From Amia ocellicauda (Eukaryota; Chordata; Actinopteri; Amiiformes; Amiidae), in the NCBI RefSeq assembly GCF_036373705.1, contig NC_089867.1, positions 2,634,501 to 2,698,500 on the forward strand: 64,000 nt of DNA. The letters run 5' to 3'. This document shows, one piece after another, positions 61,946 to 64,000 of this stretch. Position 1 is the first letter of the stretch. The number at the start of each line of letters is the position of its first letter. The notes beneath the pieces were generated by a model. The model made no database searches and was not told where the DNA came from. It saw only the letters and a program-made list of their open reading frames with translations. The position numbers and the translations under genes are program-made.

Positions 61946-64000
61946 TATACACACTCATCTAAGTCATCAGATGTTGTATTTGAAATAGGTGGGTGAACAG
62001 GTTTTCCATTATTTGAAATACTATTTTCTATAAAATCTGAAAATTAAAAAAACAAATATTCCAGTATGAGAACAATCTGCTTGTAAAGTGTTACTGTATG
62101 CATCATGAAGCACCAATGTAAAAAAACAAAACCATTGAATCACCACAACTGATAAAGTTGTCAAGTGATTGGGCTTTAAAACTCCAAAACTAAACACTAG
62201 AGTTTACCAATTTTGTAGGAAAAAACAAATGCCCTGTCTAAACTAGGCAGCAAAGGGGTTTGTTATGGTTTTTCAAGAGAAAACCCAGGAATGGAAAAGG
62301 ATGACTCTTACCCCCCACACACAATATATATACAGAAAACACTACATAGAGAATGACAGGTCAGAGTAATTTTTTTTATTATTATTATTTAACAGGGACC
62401 ATTCCAATTAGTGAGAGGAGTCAGTTTCATTATGTTGATTATTCATTAAACAAATTAAAAAAAATTAACCTCATTGTAGTATTTCAGAAAATTAGAAAGG
62501 CTGAGAACAAATCTACACTTAACATTTTTACATTGCTGTTACATGGTTTTCTATATTATTGCATACAATTATTGTAAATGGATAATAGGCAGCCCAGTTT
62601 ATAGGGTTAAGCTTGCTTCAACTACTTCCACAGCATTGGGAAAGGTCATGCTACACAGCTGCAAAGGTCACAGTGACTCAGAAGCTAAAGAGGGATACAG
62701 ACTACAGCTTTCCATTGCATGAAGTGGCAAAGACAAAGGATAAGGTTTCTAAAATTACATTCAGGAACACCACAATCTTTGCAGGTTCTGGCATGTGCAA
62801 AAATCCCACTCACGTGACTGCTGGATAAAAGTGCATTAATGCAAATGACAGCCTTAACTACTTCAAGCAATATTGATTTTAACACTGCTGGAAAACATGT
62901 GGAAAGTGGAGGAAACAAAAAAAAAAGGTTTACTGATGGTGGAACTGCAAAGGAAAATGTAAGTGTTTCAGCCTACATGAGGTAAAGCCTTTTTACTTCC
63001 TGTAGAAACCAAGTTAATGACCTCATAATTAAAAAAAGTAATACATTATATCAACTTAAATTGGCAGTGATATCACGGGTAAAACCCAAAAGGTTTTTTG
63101 TGCCTGAAGGTCTTACAAGATAAAACCCTTAGATAACAGTCATGTGGCTCCCATGAGAATCAGATTCTTCTTCAGAGGGGAAGCCAGGTAGAAGGAGAGA
63201 GCAGAGGACAGAGCACGTGTACAATGCACCCCCCGCCCCCCACTCTCCCTCTACTGTTGGTTGCCCCCTAGCAGCACAAGAGGGTCAGTAAACTCTTGAG
63301 GAAAGGCTGGAGGTCACTGGCTCAGACCCTATCATTATAGGATTAGGCCCAGGGTGACTCACCTCACAGACAGACATACTACCAGAAGTGCCATAGTTAC
63401 ACATTAGATAAACTTTTTTTTCCCCCAACCAAACTAGATACATTCACAGAGACTCTGAACCAAGTCATGCTGTCAAACATGCTTTCTGGAGTTCAAATGT
63501 TGAATTATTGGATTTTCATACCCATATTATCATTGTGAATATAGAGAATACTATTAATTATTTTTCCTCAATCCAGTCCCTTTATGCCATTCATTTTTTG
63601 TGGTTTAAATTGTAGACAAGTAAGACCCATAACTGGTCTGAACAGACAGTAGTGTTGAACCTGCAGTATTTAAACTCAAGACTGGTGGTGGGGCTGTCAG
63701 GACACCGATAGCAAAGTTTCACAGATTACTGTTTTGGCAGCAACATCTTTAGCATCTTCCTAAAGTTCCTGCTCTGGCGGCAGATTAACAACAGCATCTC
63801 ACCTTACCCCAGAAACAGACTGGGACAATTAGGCTCATGTTATACAGTAAGTAAACATGCAAGAAGATATTCCTTAATTTTTTTTTTTTTTTTTTTAAAC
63901 ATTTTCACAATTTATGGGAATACCTTGAAACAAATTAAATGTTGTAGGAAAATAGTGAAAAACTAGTTAGTTCAATGTAGCCATCATTGCATAAATCAAA
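61587..64000. other. 14-3-3 intron upstream of the first exon seen; rest of the gene outside the window
   Basis: No exon was found on the minus strand. In particular the conserved N-terminal 14-3-3 sequence is absent, so the first coding exon must lie beyond 64000. The stretch holds a TA/CA microsatellite and short T and C runs (63229-63241, 63876-63897). Confidence 0.6.
61850..61952. repeat. (TA)n/(CATA)n/(CA)n compound microsatellite
   Basis: Alternating CATATA, TATACA and CACA units over about 100 bp. The reading frame of low-complexity IYIY/THTH across it is an artefact. Confidence 0.95.

Overview
The window is animal nuclear DNA with large, spliced genes, and it almost certainly comes from a ray-finned fish. 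Three vertebrate genes lie head to tail on the minus strand: snx31 (3691-25793), pabpc1 (30699-37281) and a 14-3-3 gene (53071 to beyond the right edge). The order SNX31, PABPC1, YWHAZ, all in one orientation, matches human chromosome 8q22. The fish assignment rests on the mobile elements, which are several Tc1/mariner families, L2-type LINE 3' ends and a non-LTR element of a kind common in fishes. I cannot name the species.

Layout. Positions 1-3690 lie downstream of snx31; no exon was recognised there. The snx31 gene has 13 coding exons (414 codons assembled from exon pieces) over 22 kb. Its introns are packed with decayed Tc1-like elements and two possible MITEs. Positions 25794-29990 are intergenic and hold an L2 3' end and a broken Tc1 element. 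The pabpc1 gene has 14 coding exons (636 codons, the same as human) plus a noncoding last exon. It also has a clear TATA / CRE-like / 5'TOP promoter and an A-rich 5' leader, and I see no transposon in its body. Positions 37880-52150 are intergenic, with LINE and Tc1 remnants, a possible solo LTR and microsatellites. The 14-3-3 gene shows its last four coding exons. Its 7.3 kb intron holds a 5'-truncated reverse-transcriptase element and a hAT-like element with an 8-bp target duplication. The first coding exon lies beyond position 64000.

The three genes are neighbours by ancient synteny, not an operon. SNX31 is an endosomal PX-FERM sorting nexin, PABPC1 is the cytoplasmic poly(A)-binding protein, and 14-3-3 is a phosphopeptide-binding adaptor. 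I found no convincing undescribed multi-gene system. The most notable points are the divergent 14-3-3 at the ywhaz position, the pabpc1 leader and its GC-AG intron, two Tc1 copies sharing one internal deletion, a chimeric Tc1 element, and three candidate non-autonomous transposons defined by their termini. No RNA gene, CRISPR array or prokaryote-type operon was seen.
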